Below, piece after piece: positions 40,880 to 49,482 of a stretch of 64,000 nt of DNA. Position numbers and translations under genes: made by a program. The stretch's first letter is position 1, and each line of letters opens with the position of its first letter. Source of the DNA: Nocardia anaemiae NBRC 100462 (GTDB taxonomy: Bacteria > Actinomycetota > Actinomycetes > Mycobacteriales > Mycobacteriaceae); NCBI RefSeq assembly GCF_001612725.1, contig NZ_BDAZ01000069.1, forward strand, positions 20,485 to 84,484, read 5' to 3'. The notes beneath the pieces were generated by a model. It was not told the DNA's origin, searched no databases, and saw only the letters and a program-made list of their open reading frames with translations.

Positions 40880-42247
40880 TTACTTCAAGCGGAGCTTGCC
40901 GAACAGACCTTCCTTCTCGTCATCCGGACCCGCGGTGAAGTACAGCGAATCGGCATCGCCGAGGCTCTCGCCATTGCCGAACATCAGGGCCCACAGACCC
41001 TCGATCTCGACCGGCTGACCCTTCTCATCGCGCAGGTAATCGACGAACCTGCCGGTGGCATCGTCGTAGGCGAGCACATGGCCGAGGCCGCCGAAATTGC
41101 CGACCAGCAGCTTGCCGCTGAGCGGACCGAAGTTCGCGGGAGCCACCGCGACACCCCAAGGCGCATTGAGGCGGCCGCCGTCGTCGAGGATGCGGACCAG
41201 CTTGCCGCTGCCGTCGAATTCGGCGACCTTGCCCTTGGCGGGCTTGCCCTTGGCGTCCTTCTCCTGATCCTTGTCGAGCGAATCCTCTTCGGCCTTGTCG
41301 AACTTGGACGCGTCCTGCTCATCGGGCTTGGTGTCGGCGTAGGAGACGAATACCCGGTTGCCGATGGTGGTCACATTGAACGGCGCGGGATCGCCGGGCT
41401 TGGCCTTCTTGCCCTTATCCGGTGCTGCCGCGTCGATCTGATCGCCGGTGGCGAAGGGGTTGGCGAAGCCGACGGTCGGGATCAGCTGCCAGTCCTTGTC
41501 GAAGGTGCGGATCTGCGGGTTCTCACCGAAGTCGGCAGCGAGGAGCTTGTCACCGGACGGGGTGAGCGCGATACCGAAGAACGCCATGCCCTGGGATTCG
41601 CCGTCGAAGACCAGGTTCGCCGGGCCGTCGTGCCGGATGATCGCGCCCTCGGGACCCTGCTCGGTCCATGCCGAAATCTTGCCGGAGTCGGTGGCGAAGA
41701 TGAACCGCGACGAACCGGTCAGCGGCACCGGCGCACCATCGACGTCCACCGGCTGGTCGCGCACCACGAACAGATCGGAGGTGATGGGAGCGCCGTTGAA
41801 GACGACACCGGTGGTCTTGCCGATGCTCTTATCGGAGGTGTCGGCGTCCGCGCCCGGAATCGTGACGATCTTCAGCGGATCCTGGAACAGCTTCTGCACC
41901 TTGGGATCCGCGGACGCGCTGACATCGCCGACGAACTGGAAGGACTTACCGCCCGCACCGACCCAGAAATGCCCGCCCGCACCCTTCGGGCGATCGGCTA
42001 GTCCCCACGCGTTCACCATGTCCGGAAAGGTGTACTGCGCTTTGTATTCGGCGTTGTTGGCGGCGAGGTTGGTCTGCGCGTAGTGGTTGCCGTCGAGGGC
42101 AGGCACTTCATCGTCAGACGACTTCGAATCCGAGCATGCCGCGGCCACGACCAGGGCAGCGCCGAGCACCGATGCGCGCAGCAGACCGTTGCGGGTCCGC
42201 GACCGCCGGGCCCCGTTGCGGCGCGATTCACTAAGGCGTGCGTTCAA
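40880..42247 (-). CDS. TIGR03118-family predicted lipoprotein
   Basis: A 455-residue secreted protein. The N-terminus has basic residues followed by a hydrophobic stretch LRASVLGAALVVAAACSDSK, consistent with a lipobox before Cys. The mature part carries the pattern of TIGR03118 beta-propeller-like proteins: YAQTNLAANNAEYKAQY, NAWGLADRPKGAGGHFWV, NAPWGVAVAPANFGPLSGKL and DYLRDEKGQPVEIEGLWALM. A Lys/Asp/Glu-rich insert of about 40 residues (KFDKAEEDSLDKDQEKDAKG) interrupts the fold. The start is TTG 42247, eight bases after AAGGA. It is divergent from the nitrobindin-like gene. Function of the family unknown. Confidence 0.83.
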   Translation of the reverse strand: MNARLSESRRNGARRSRTRNGLLRASVLGAALVVAAACSDSKSSDDEVPALDGNHYAQTNLAANNAEYKAQYTFPDMVNAWGLADRPKGAGGHFWVGAGGKSFQFVGDVSASADPKVQKLFQDPLKIVTIPGADADTSDKSIGKTTGVVFNGAPITSDLFVVRDQPVDVDGAPVPLTGSSRFIFATDSGKISAWTEQGPEGAIIRHDGPANLVFDGESQGMAFFGIALTPSGDKLLAADFGENPQIRTFDKDWQLIPTVGFANPFATGDQIDAAAPDKGKKAKPGDPAPFNVTTIGNRVFVSYADTKPDEQDASKFDKAEEDSLDKDQEKDAKGKPAKGKVAEFDGSGKLVRILDDGGRLNAPWGVAVAPANFGPLSGKLLVGNFGGLGHVLAYDDATGRFVDYLRDEKGQPVEIEGLWALMFGNGESLGDADSLYFTAGPDDEKEGLFGKLRLK

Positions 42248-42369
42248 CTTCTTCGTCCTTTCCAGCCACTCGCAACCCTCATTCGGCGATTAGGCGACGC
42301 TAACCTTAGCTGGGCGGAATTTCGACCGTATCGGAACACCCCGGATCCGACAGGTTTAAGCTGTCGCGC

Positions 42370-42867
42370 GTGGTCGCCCCTCAACCTTCCGTCGCCCCCC
42401 ATCCGGATATCGCTCCGCTCGCACCATTGCTCGGCACATGGCGCGGACCAGGCCACGGCGAGTACCCGACCATCGAGTCGTTCGACTATGTCGAGGAAAT
42501 CAAGTTCGGCCACCTCGGCCGACCGTTCCTCACCTATCGGCAGCGCACCCGCGCCGCCGACGGCAGCCGACCGATGCACGCCGAAACCGGTTATCTGCGT
42601 TGTCCGCGCCCGGATCACGTCGAATTGATCCTGGCCCACCCGACCGGCATCACCGAGATCTGTGAGGGCAGCCTCACCATCGTCGATGGTGAACTGCGGA
42701 TGGAATTCGAATCGACCAGCATCGGCCGCAGCAGTACCGCGAAAGTGGTGACCGCCCTCGGCCGTTCGATCACACTGACCGGCGACACCATCGACTACAC
42801 CCTGCGCATGGCCGCGGTCGGCGAACCACTGACCCACCACCTCGCGGCGACCCTGCACCGCGCCTGA
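42370..42867 (+). CDS. Nitrobindin-like heme protein (peroxynitrite isomerase family)
   Basis: A 165-residue beta-barrel protein of the nitrobindin/THAP4 C-terminal family. The family opening G-x-W-x-G-x-G is present as LLGTWRGPGHGEYPTIESF near residue 20. The barrel strands continue to the C-terminal HHLAATLHRA, where the His near the end matches the proximal heme ligand position. The group binds ferric heme and isomerises peroxynitrite to nitrate, in some members. The start is GTG 42370. It is divergent from the lipoprotein gene and ends immediately before the convergent gene at 42868. Confidence 0.87.
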   Translation: MVAPQPSVAPHPDIAPLAPLLGTWRGPGHGEYPTIESFDYVEEIKFGHLGRPFLTYRQRTRAADGSRPMHAETGYLRCPRPDHVELILAHPTGITEICEGSLTIVDGELRMEFESTSIGRSSTAKVVTALGRSITLTGDTIDYTLRMAAVGEPLTHHLAATLHRA

Positions 42868-43983
42868 TCAGTCGCGGGACGGATCCGGACGCCAGGGCAC
42901 ATACGCCCTGCCCTCGGCCTGAGCGGCGGCCTCGGCCGAATGCAGTTGGTATGGCGTGATACCGCCCGTTGCCCATGCGCCGACCGAACCGGCGGCGACG
43001 GCTTCGGGTGACTTCGCCGTCAATCCGATCTCATTGCGCACCACCGCGATCGGCCGATCGGCGAGCGCGAACCAGTCCAGGTCGAGAAAATCGTGGCTGC
43101 CATGGGTGAGTGCGCCGCGTCGCATGGCATCGCCGAGACGGGTCGCCATGCCCGCGGTGCGCAAATGCCCTTCATTGGCTTCGAACAATCCGGCTCCGGC
43201 ATGGAGGTAGCCGGTTTCGAAGAGCGAAATCACCATGGCGAGCAGGCTGAACGCGCGCGGATCGTCATTGGCGCGCGCCATGAAGGCGAATACCTCGATC
43301 TCGTTCTCCAGCGTGGTGCCGTATCCGGCGAGCACATGCACCCAGTCGTGCTGGGCGAGCAGCGGCGGCGCGGAACCGGGCAGACCGGGCGTGACGAAAC
43401 CACGATCGGCATAGAAATCCGCGACGCCGCGCCCGAGTGTGCCGACGGGCAACTCGCGCAGGGTTGCCCAGCGCGCGGCCAAGGCCGGATCATTGCTGAC
43501 CTGTCCCCAGGACGAATCCAGACTTTCGGTGTGCAATGCGGTCAACCGGCTCGGATCCAGCCCGCCGAGATAACCGTTGCGGTCGAAGTCGACCGCGGCG
43601 AGTTCGATCGCGCCCTCGGCGTACTTCTGCGCCACCGCGATCATGTCGTCATCGACCTCGAGCGCGTCGGCGAATTCCCGCAGTTTGGTTGCTACTGTCG
43701 ACGGCAACGGCCGCACGACCAGCGCGGACAGCAGCATCGTCTGCACGATTCGCTCACGGAAGATCCGATTACGCCGGGCCAGCCCGGCCGCCAAGGTCTC
43801 GGCATCGATGGGCGGCAGTGTCTCCAACTCGACCCGATGTCCGGTCATGGACAGGAACAGCGACGGAATCAGCAACTGCTGCAACGGAGTCAGCCCGTCG
43901 GCACCGGACGCCGCCGCGACCACACCGCTGGCCAGCAGCGCAACTTCGGCCGCATCCGGCGGGGTCAGCAGTACATCATCCAT
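42868..43983 (-). CDS. Protein of unknown function with a COQ4-type HDxxH-x11-E metal motif
   Basis: A 371-residue soluble helical protein starting at ATG 43983, eight bases after GGAG. Residues near 220 read HDWVHVLAGYGTTLENE: H-D-x-x-H, then exactly eleven residues, then E. That is the zinc motif of COQ4, a protein of ubiquinone biosynthesis. The N-terminal 170 residues have no clear family (LTPPDAAEVALLASGVVAAA, LFLSMTGHRVELETL, RNRIFRERIVQTMLL). As actinobacteria use menaquinone, the role is open. The gene abuts the nitrobindin gene and is divergent from the EmbR-like regulator. Confidence 0.75.
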   Translation of the reverse strand: MDDVLLTPPDAAEVALLASGVVAAASGADGLTPLQQLLIPSLFLSMTGHRVELETLPPIDAETLAAGLARRNRIFRERIVQTMLLSALVVRPLPSTVATKLREFADALEVDDDMIAVAQKYAEGAIELAAVDFDRNGYLGGLDPSRLTALHTESLDSSWGQVSNDPALAARWATLRELPVGTLGRGVADFYADRGFVTPGLPGSAPPLLAQHDWVHVLAGYGTTLENEIEVFAFMARANDDPRAFSLLAMVISLFETGYLHAGAGLFEANEGHLRTAGMATRLGDAMRRGALTHGSHDFLDLDWFALADRPIAVVRNEIGLTAKSPEAVAAGSVGAWATGGITPYQLHSAEAAAQAEGRAYVPWRPDPSRD

Positions 43984-44208
43984 CCGGTCAACTCCAACAA
44001 CATCGCCGACAAGGTCCACCGCGGCGGTGGACGATCACATTATCGATCCGAATTCGGCGCGGCGCGTAGTTGTTTCGCCGAGGGCGTAGTCGCTACAGGC
44101 ACGGCGCTCCATCGATGCGTATGCTGAATTCCATCGCGTGACGCTTCCGTCGGCGAAACAGCCGTGGGGCAGCGGCGGTCCGGAAGCGGAGCGTTCGGAG
44201 GGAATCTG

Positions 44209-45378
44209 GTGGGCTCTGCGGGCTCGAATCGACCGGCGCTCGATCTTCGAGTGCTCGGGCCGGTGCGCCTGCTGGTCGATGATCAAGCGATACCTTTGCC
44301 CGGCACAAAACTCCGCGCGCTGCTCGCCATGCTCGTCATCAACCGACGCAATGCCGTCGCGAAAACCACACTGGCGAACAGCATCTGGGAAGAGGAGATG
44401 CCGAATCGGTCGGTCGACGGCCTCTACGCATATGTCTCGAATCTGCGCACGATTCTGCGTTCGGCCGGGGTCGACGATCGGGCCGTGCTGCGCACCGTGC
44501 ACGCCGGATATCTGCTCGATATCGGCGAGGATCAATGCGATGTCGGCCGTTTCGAGCGGGCCAGAACCCAGGGCTCGCTGGCCTTCACCACCGGCGATCT
44601 GGAAACCGCGGCCGAATGTTTCGCCGACGCGCTCGCGCAGTGGAGCGGTGAGGCGGTCGCTGGGCTGCGCGGCCTGCGCTTCGCCGACAATTTCGGCACC
44701 GATATGGATGAACGTCGGTTGAATGCCATCGCCGATCGCCTCGATGCGGATATCGCATGCGGGCGCGAGGGCGCGGTCCTCGGCGAGCTGACCGCGTTGA
44801 CCGCCGAACACGCCGTGAACGAACGACTCTGGCGACTGTTCATCTCCGCGCTCTACCGCGCGGGCCGCCAGGCCGACGCACTCGCCGCCTGCCTACGCAT
44901 CCGCCGAAACCTCGCCGACCAGCAGGGCATCGATCCGGATCCGCGCACCCTGGCACTGGAGGAGGCGATCCGCAGCCAGCAGGCACTGCCGACGGTGTCC
45001 TCCTCGCCCGGGGCTACCAAGCGGGATCTGCCGGATCTGTTGCGGCAGGCCTGGCTGCGGGTCGGTGACGGCGAAGCGATCGCCATACCGGCGACCGGGC
45101 TGCGGATCGGCCGCGAATGGGATAACGACATCGTGCTCGACGATGCCCGGGTCAGCCGCAAGCACGCGCGCATCGTGCCGCGCGACAACCGGATCTTCAT
45201 CCGGGATCGGGATTCGGCCAATGGTGTGTACGTCAACGGTGTGGCGATCGGTGCCGATACCGCACTCGCGGACGGCGATGTCATCCGAATCGGTTCCACC
45301 ACACTGCGTTACGAGATGCCCGATCGCGGCACGCCGCCGGAGTCCACCAGTCGCACCAACTCCAGGCGGGTTCAGTAG
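44209..45378 (+). CDS. SARP-family transcriptional regulator with BTAD and FHA domains (EmbR-like)
   Basis: A 389-residue regulator with three parts: a winged OmpR-type DNA-binding domain (LDLRVLGPVRLLVDDQ, PLPGTKLRALLAMLVIN), a BTAD helical domain (to about residue 265, ending RRNLADQQGIDPDPRTLALE), and a C-terminal FHA domain (about 300-375). The FHA signature is complete: GLRIGREWDNDIVLDDARVS, RKHARIV, and DSANGVYVNG. This layout is that of EmbR in M. tuberculosis, which is phosphorylated by PknH and controls envelope genes. The start GTG 44209 follows GGAGGGAA. It converges by 7 bp on a penicillin-binding lipoprotein gene. Confidence 0.9.
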   Translation: MGSAGSNRPALDLRVLGPVRLLVDDQAIPLPGTKLRALLAMLVINRRNAVAKTTLANSIWEEEMPNRSVDGLYAYVSNLRTILRSAGVDDRAVLRTVHAGYLLDIGEDQCDVGRFERARTQGSLAFTTGDLETAAECFADALAQWSGEAVAGLRGLRFADNFGTDMDERRLNAIADRLDADIACGREGAVLGELTALTAEHAVNERLWRLFISALYRAGRQADALAACLRIRRNLADQQGIDPDPRTLALEEAIRSQQALPTVSSSPGATKRDLPDLLRQAWLRVGDGEAIAIPATGLRIGREWDNDIVLDDARVSRKHARIVPRDNRIFIRDRDSANGVYVNGVAIGADTALADGDVIRIGSTTLRYEMPDRGTPPESTSRTNSRRVQ

Positions 45379-47159
45379 CCCGCGGGCAGGGCGGCGAGCA
45401 TATCCCGCGTCACCGCGACAGCATGATCCGAACTGCCACCCTTCACCAGCAAGGTCGCGAAGGCCAGATCCCCGCGATAGCCGACGAACCACGAATGCGA
45501 GCCGCCGTCGACCTCGGCCTCCCCGGTCTTGCCGTACACCTCGCCCTGGTCGGCAATGCGTTCGGCGGTACCGCCGGTGACCACCTTGCGCATCATCATG
45601 CGCAAACCATCGATCACCTCCGCACCGATCGCCGGACGGTCCCCCTTGATCTCGGTGGTCCGCCCGGCGATCAGATACGGCACCGGCGCGGACCCGTGCG
45701 CGACGGTCGCGGCCAGCATCGCCATTCCGAACGGACTCACCACCACCTTGCCCTGGCCGATACCGTCCTCGGTGCGCTGGATCATATCGTCGGCCGGTGG
45801 CACCGAACCCGATTCGGTCGGCAGGCCGGGAACTGTATATCCCTGTCCCACACCCAGTTTCGCGGCGGCATCGGGCAGCGCGTCGCCGGGCAGCTCGCTG
45901 GCCAATTTCGCGAATGCGGTATTGCAGGATCGCTCGTAGGCGGTGGCCATCGGTACGTCACCGAGTTGGAAGAGGTTGTAGTTCGGAATTGTCCGCTCCC
46001 CGACGACAATTCGGCTCGGACACGGCAAAATCGTTTCGGGCGTTGCCTTTCCGAGTGACATGGCCGCGGCCGCGGTCACGGTCTTGAAGACCGAACCCGG
46101 CGGATACTGACCGATGGTGGCCACCGGACCGTCGCGGTCGGCCGCCCTGTTCTGTGCGACAGCGAGAATCGCGCCGGTCGAGGGCCGCAGCACCACCATC
46201 ATGGTCTGTTCCTCGCGGCCGTTGACGGCCCGCTGTGCCGAGTTCTGCACATTGCGGTCGATACTGAGCGAGAACGACGGGGCGGGTTGTGCGGGCACCT
46301 CGGTGAGTACGTCGGTATCGGCGCCGTTGGCGTTCATGGTGACAACGCTCCACCCCGCCTTGCCGTCCACCTCGGCGATAACCGTCTTGCGAACCTGGGC
46401 GAGCAGATCGGGTGCGAAATCGCGGTCGGTGGCGACCATATCCCACAGTTGGGTCAGCGTGACACCGGGCAGGCCGATGAGATCGGCACTGACCTGCTCG
46501 TATTCGTACTCGCTCAAGAGCGCGACGGTGTACTCGCCCTTGGCGGCGCGCGCCGCACTCAGGATCGCCTCTGGGGTGAGCCGCTCGTCGAAGCGGTTCA
46601 GCGCCACCGCCAGCGAGGTCGCCGTATAGCCCGGATCCGGTGCCGAGGCAACGGTGAACGCGACCCGAGATACCTTGCCAGGAACCAGTACATCGCTGCC
46701 GGATTGCTCGTTCACCCTGGCGCGCGGGGCCGGGTTGGCGCGCAGTGCCATGGTCTGGGTGGCGCCGAGTTTGGGGTGGATATCGGAGGAGGTCCAGCGC
46801 ACCATCCAGCGACCGTCGCTGCGCCCCATCTGCAATTGGCCGGAGTATTTCCAGATCCGGTCCTTGGGCAGGCGCCACTCGTAGGTGTAGTCGACGGTCG
46901 CGGTGTCGCCGGTGACCCTGGCCGCCCCGGTATGCGCGGTCAGCTTCTCGGCCTGCAACTGCTCCCATGCCGAACGCAATGCGGCGGTTGCCTTCTCGGG
47001 CTGACTGGTGAGTTCGGCCGCGGCCTCGATCTCGTGCTCGGCGAATGCGGCCAGAAAGGCATCGGCCGCGGGCACCGGTCCCTGCGGGCCGGCCGAGCAG
47101 CCGGATCCCGCCGCCGCGAGCGCCGCGACGGCCAGCGTAATGAGCATGCGAGTCGACAT
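45372..47159 (-). CDS. Penicillin-binding lipoprotein (class B, transpeptidase with MecA-like N-domain)
   Basis: A 595-residue cell-wall transpeptidase with a lipoprotein signal (MLITLAVAALAAAGSGCSAG, Cys at the lipobox). An NTF2-like MecA-N-type domain follows (AFAEHEIEAAAELTSQPEKA and YEWRLPKDRIWKYS), then the dimerisation region and the transpeptidase domain. The active-site motifs are SVFK (PPGSVFKTVTAA), SCN (YERSCNTAFAKL) and KTG (VYGKTGEAEVDGG), all intact. It corresponds to Rv2864c in M. tuberculosis by gene order. The start is ATG 47159; a TTG 21 bp upstream is possible. Confidence 0.93.
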   Translation of the reverse strand: MSTRMLITLAVAALAAAGSGCSAGPQGPVPAADAFLAAFAEHEIEAAAELTSQPEKATAALRSAWEQLQAEKLTAHTGAARVTGDTATVDYTYEWRLPKDRIWKYSGQLQMGRSDGRWMVRWTSSDIHPKLGATQTMALRANPAPRARVNEQSGSDVLVPGKVSRVAFTVASAPDPGYTATSLAVALNRFDERLTPEAILSAARAAKGEYTVALLSEYEYEQVSADLIGLPGVTLTQLWDMVATDRDFAPDLLAQVRKTVIAEVDGKAGWSVVTMNANGADTDVLTEVPAQPAPSFSLSIDRNVQNSAQRAVNGREEQTMMVVLRPSTGAILAVAQNRAADRDGPVATIGQYPPGSVFKTVTAAAAMSLGKATPETILPCPSRIVVGERTIPNYNLFQLGDVPMATAYERSCNTAFAKLASELPGDALPDAAAKLGVGQGYTVPGLPTESGSVPPADDMIQRTEDGIGQGKVVVSPFGMAMLAATVAHGSAPVPYLIAGRTTEIKGDRPAIGAEVIDGLRMMMRKVVTGGTAERIADQGEVYGKTGEAEVDGGSHSWFVGYRGDLAFATLLVKGGSSDHAVAVTRDMLAALPAGY

Positions 47160-47223
47160 CGGGACCGATCGTATAGTCAACGCCGGGCAAACGCCTGTGG
47201 CACACCGACGTTCGGTACCGCGT

Positions 47224-48087
47224 TCAGTCGAGCAGCACCGTCGCGAAGGTAGCGATCTGTCGGAATCCGACCCGGCTGTAGGCCCGGCGGGCGATGTTGT
47301 TGTAGTCGTTCACATACAGACTCGCGGTGCGACCCGAGGCCACCACCGCATTCGCCACCGCGGCCGTACCGCGGGTGCCCAGGCCCGCGCCGCGCCGTTC
47401 GGGATGGACCCACACGCCCTGGATCTGCCCGGTCCGCCGGGACAGCGATCCGACCTCGGCCTTGAACACCACTTCGCCGTCCTCGAAACGCGCCCAGGCG
47501 CGGCCGGATTCGATCAGGCTCTGGATCCGACGCCGATAGCCGCGGCCGCCGTCACCCGCGCGCGGATCGACCCCGACCTCCTCGATGAACATGGCGATAG
47601 CCGAGGTGAGATATCGCTCCAACTCATCGGGCCGGACTCGACGGACCTGCGTATCGGCGGTGGCCAGCGCGGGCTGGCCCATGGCCAACAGTGGTTGCGC
47701 ACCGCGTAGCTCGCGTTCGGGTCCCCAATGCGCGGACAACATCTCCCACAGCGGCAGCGTCAATTCCTGACGCCCGACCACCGACGAACACACCCGCGGC
47801 CAGCGGACCGCCCGCGCGGCGAAGGCGCGCAACGCATCCTCATCACCGCGCAGGGGCACCAGATTCGCACCGGAGAAGCACAGGGACTCCGACGGTCCAC
47901 CCCGACTCCACAGTTCGCCGTGCCCGACACCGGTATCCAAGCCGAATTCCTGTAACCGTGCCGCCACCATGCACGAGGCGATCGGATCGCTGTCCAGCAC
48001 CCGCAGCACCTGTGCCAGATCCCGATTCGCGAGCTGACGCGCGGGGGCATCCTTGGCCCGTCGCGTCGGCTCCAGCAGACTCCGCAC
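47224..48087 (-). CDS. GNAT-family N-acetyltransferase with N-terminal DUF4081-type domain
   Basis: A 287-residue protein. The N-terminal half (residues 15-135, LAQVLRVLDSDPIASCMVAA, ARLQEFGLDTG, ELWSRGGPSESLCFSGANLV) is the DUF4081-like part. The C-terminal half is a GNAT domain with the acetyl-CoA loop VWVHPERRGAGLGTRGTAA (motif A, R-R-G-x-G-x-G) and SLYVNDYNNIARRAYSRVGF. The arrangement matches Rv2867c in M. tuberculosis, next to ispG as here. The only usable start is GTG 48087; the frame is open 19 codons upstream but without a start codon. Substrate unknown. Confidence 0.87.
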   Translation of the reverse strand: MRSLLEPTRRAKDAPARQLANRDLAQVLRVLDSDPIASCMVAARLQEFGLDTGVGHGELWSRGGPSESLCFSGANLVPLRGDEDALRAFAARAVRWPRVCSSVVGRQELTLPLWEMLSAHWGPERELRGAQPLLAMGQPALATADTQVRRVRPDELERYLTSAIAMFIEEVGVDPRAGDGGRGYRRRIQSLIESGRAWARFEDGEVVFKAEVGSLSRRTGQIQGVWVHPERRGAGLGTRGTAAVANAVVASGRTASLYVNDYNNIARRAYSRVGFRQIATFATVLLD

Positions 48088-48142
48088 ATCGACAGCCTGC
48101 CACGAATCGGCCGACTCCGGTACGGCTACTCGGGAACCCGTG

Positions 48143-49300
48143 CTAGCTGACGGTAACGACGGGTTCGCCCGCGCCTGCCGTCTCGCCCATCTCCTCGGCG
48201 ATGCGCATGGCCTCTTCGATCAAGGTCTCCACGATCTGCGCCTCCGGCACGGTCTTGATGACCTCCCCCTTCACGAAGATCTGGCCCTTGCCGTTGCCCG
48301 AGGCGACACCGAGATCGGCCTCGCGTGCCTCACCCGGACCGTTCACCACACAGCCCATCACGGCCACCCGCAGCGGCACTTCCATGCCCTCCAGACCGGC
48401 GCTCACCGCATTGGCCAAGGTGTACACATCGACCTGGGCGCGACCGCAGGACGGACAGGAGACGATCTCGAGCTTGCGCGGGCGCAGGTTCAGCGACTGC
48501 AGAATCTGGCCGCCGACCTTGACCTCCTCGGCAGGCGGCGCGGACAGCGACACCCGAATCGTGTCGCCGATGCCCTCCGACAGCAGCGCACCGAACGCGA
48601 CGGCGGACTTGATCGTGCCCTGGAACGCCGGACCGGCCTCGGTCACACCGAGGTGCAGCGGGTAATCCGACTGCGCGGCCAACTGACGGTAGGCCTCGAC
48701 CATGACCACCGGATCGTTGTGCTTGACCGAGATCTTGATATCGCCGAAGCCGTGCTCCTCGAACAGGCTCGCCTCCCACAGCGCCGATTCGACCAGCGCC
48801 TCCGGGGTCGCCTTGCCATACTTCTCCAACATCCGCTTATCCAGCGAACCGGCATTCACGCCGATGCGAATCGGGATGCCCGCCGCGCCCGCGGCCTTGG
48901 CCACCTCGCCGACCCGGCCATCGAATTCCTTGATATTGCCCGGGTTTACGCGCACTGCGGCACAACCTGCATCAATGGCGGCGAAGATATAGCGCGGCTG
49001 GAAATGGATGTCCGCGATGACCGGGATCTGGCTCTTGCGCGCGATGGTCGCCAATGCGTCGGCGTCCTCCTGACGCGGACATGCGACGCGCACGATATCG
49101 CAGCCCGAGGCCGTCAGTTCGGCGATCTGCTGCAGGGTGGCGTTGACGTCGTGGGTCTTGGTGGTGGTCATCGACTGCACGGAAATCGGGTGATCGCTGC
49201 CGACGCCCACATTGCCCACCATCAATTGGCGGGTTTTGCGGCGAGGCGCGAGAACGGCCGCGGGTGCGGTCGGCATCCCCAATCCGATTGTGCTGGTCAC
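48143..49300 (-). CDS. ispG: 4-hydroxy-3-methylbut-2-en-1-yl diphosphate synthase (flavodoxin/ferredoxin-type)
   Basis: IspG/GcpE makes HMBPP from MEcPP, the penultimate step of the non-mevalonate isoprenoid pathway, with a [4Fe-4S] cluster. The 385-residue protein shows RQLMVGNVGVGSDHPISVQS, IPVIADIHFQPRYIFAAIDA, RIGVNAGSLDKRMLEKYG, HLGVTEAGPAFQGTIKSAV, and the cluster cysteines in SCPSCGR (C-x-x-C) and MGCVVNGPGEA. It is nearly identical in remembered M. tuberculosis sequence (Rv2868c). The start is GTG 49300, giving the VTSTIGLGMP N-terminus. It lies between the GNAT gene and the Rip1 gene on the minus strand. Confidence 0.97.
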   Translation of the reverse strand: MTSTIGLGMPTAPAAVLAPRRKTRQLMVGNVGVGSDHPISVQSMTTTKTHDVNATLQQIAELTASGCDIVRVACPRQEDADALATIARKSQIPVIADIHFQPRYIFAAIDAGCAAVRVNPGNIKEFDGRVGEVAKAAGAAGIPIRIGVNAGSLDKRMLEKYGKATPEALVESALWEASLFEEHGFGDIKISVKHNDPVVMVEAYRQLAAQSDYPLHLGVTEAGPAFQGTIKSAVAFGALLSEGIGDTIRVSLSAPPAEEVKVGGQILQSLNLRPRKLEIVSCPSCGRAQVDVYTLANAVSAGLEGMEVPLRVAVMGCVVNGPGEAREADLGVASGNGKGQIFVKGEVIKTVPEAQIVETLIEEAMRIAEEMGETAGAGEPVVTVS

Positions 49301-49482
49301 TTTCGGCTGCCTACTTTCGTGCGTACTTTTTCGGGCCGTTCGCCTACCGAGCTTAGCCGCGTGCCGCGGCTGCTCACCCTGTGACAGCCATGACATGAGT
49401 CATGACACACAGGTGTCCCCGAAATGCCAGCAATCCGGCGTTCGCGGTAGTGATCGCGGCACAACCGCCACAGGTTAGCGCG

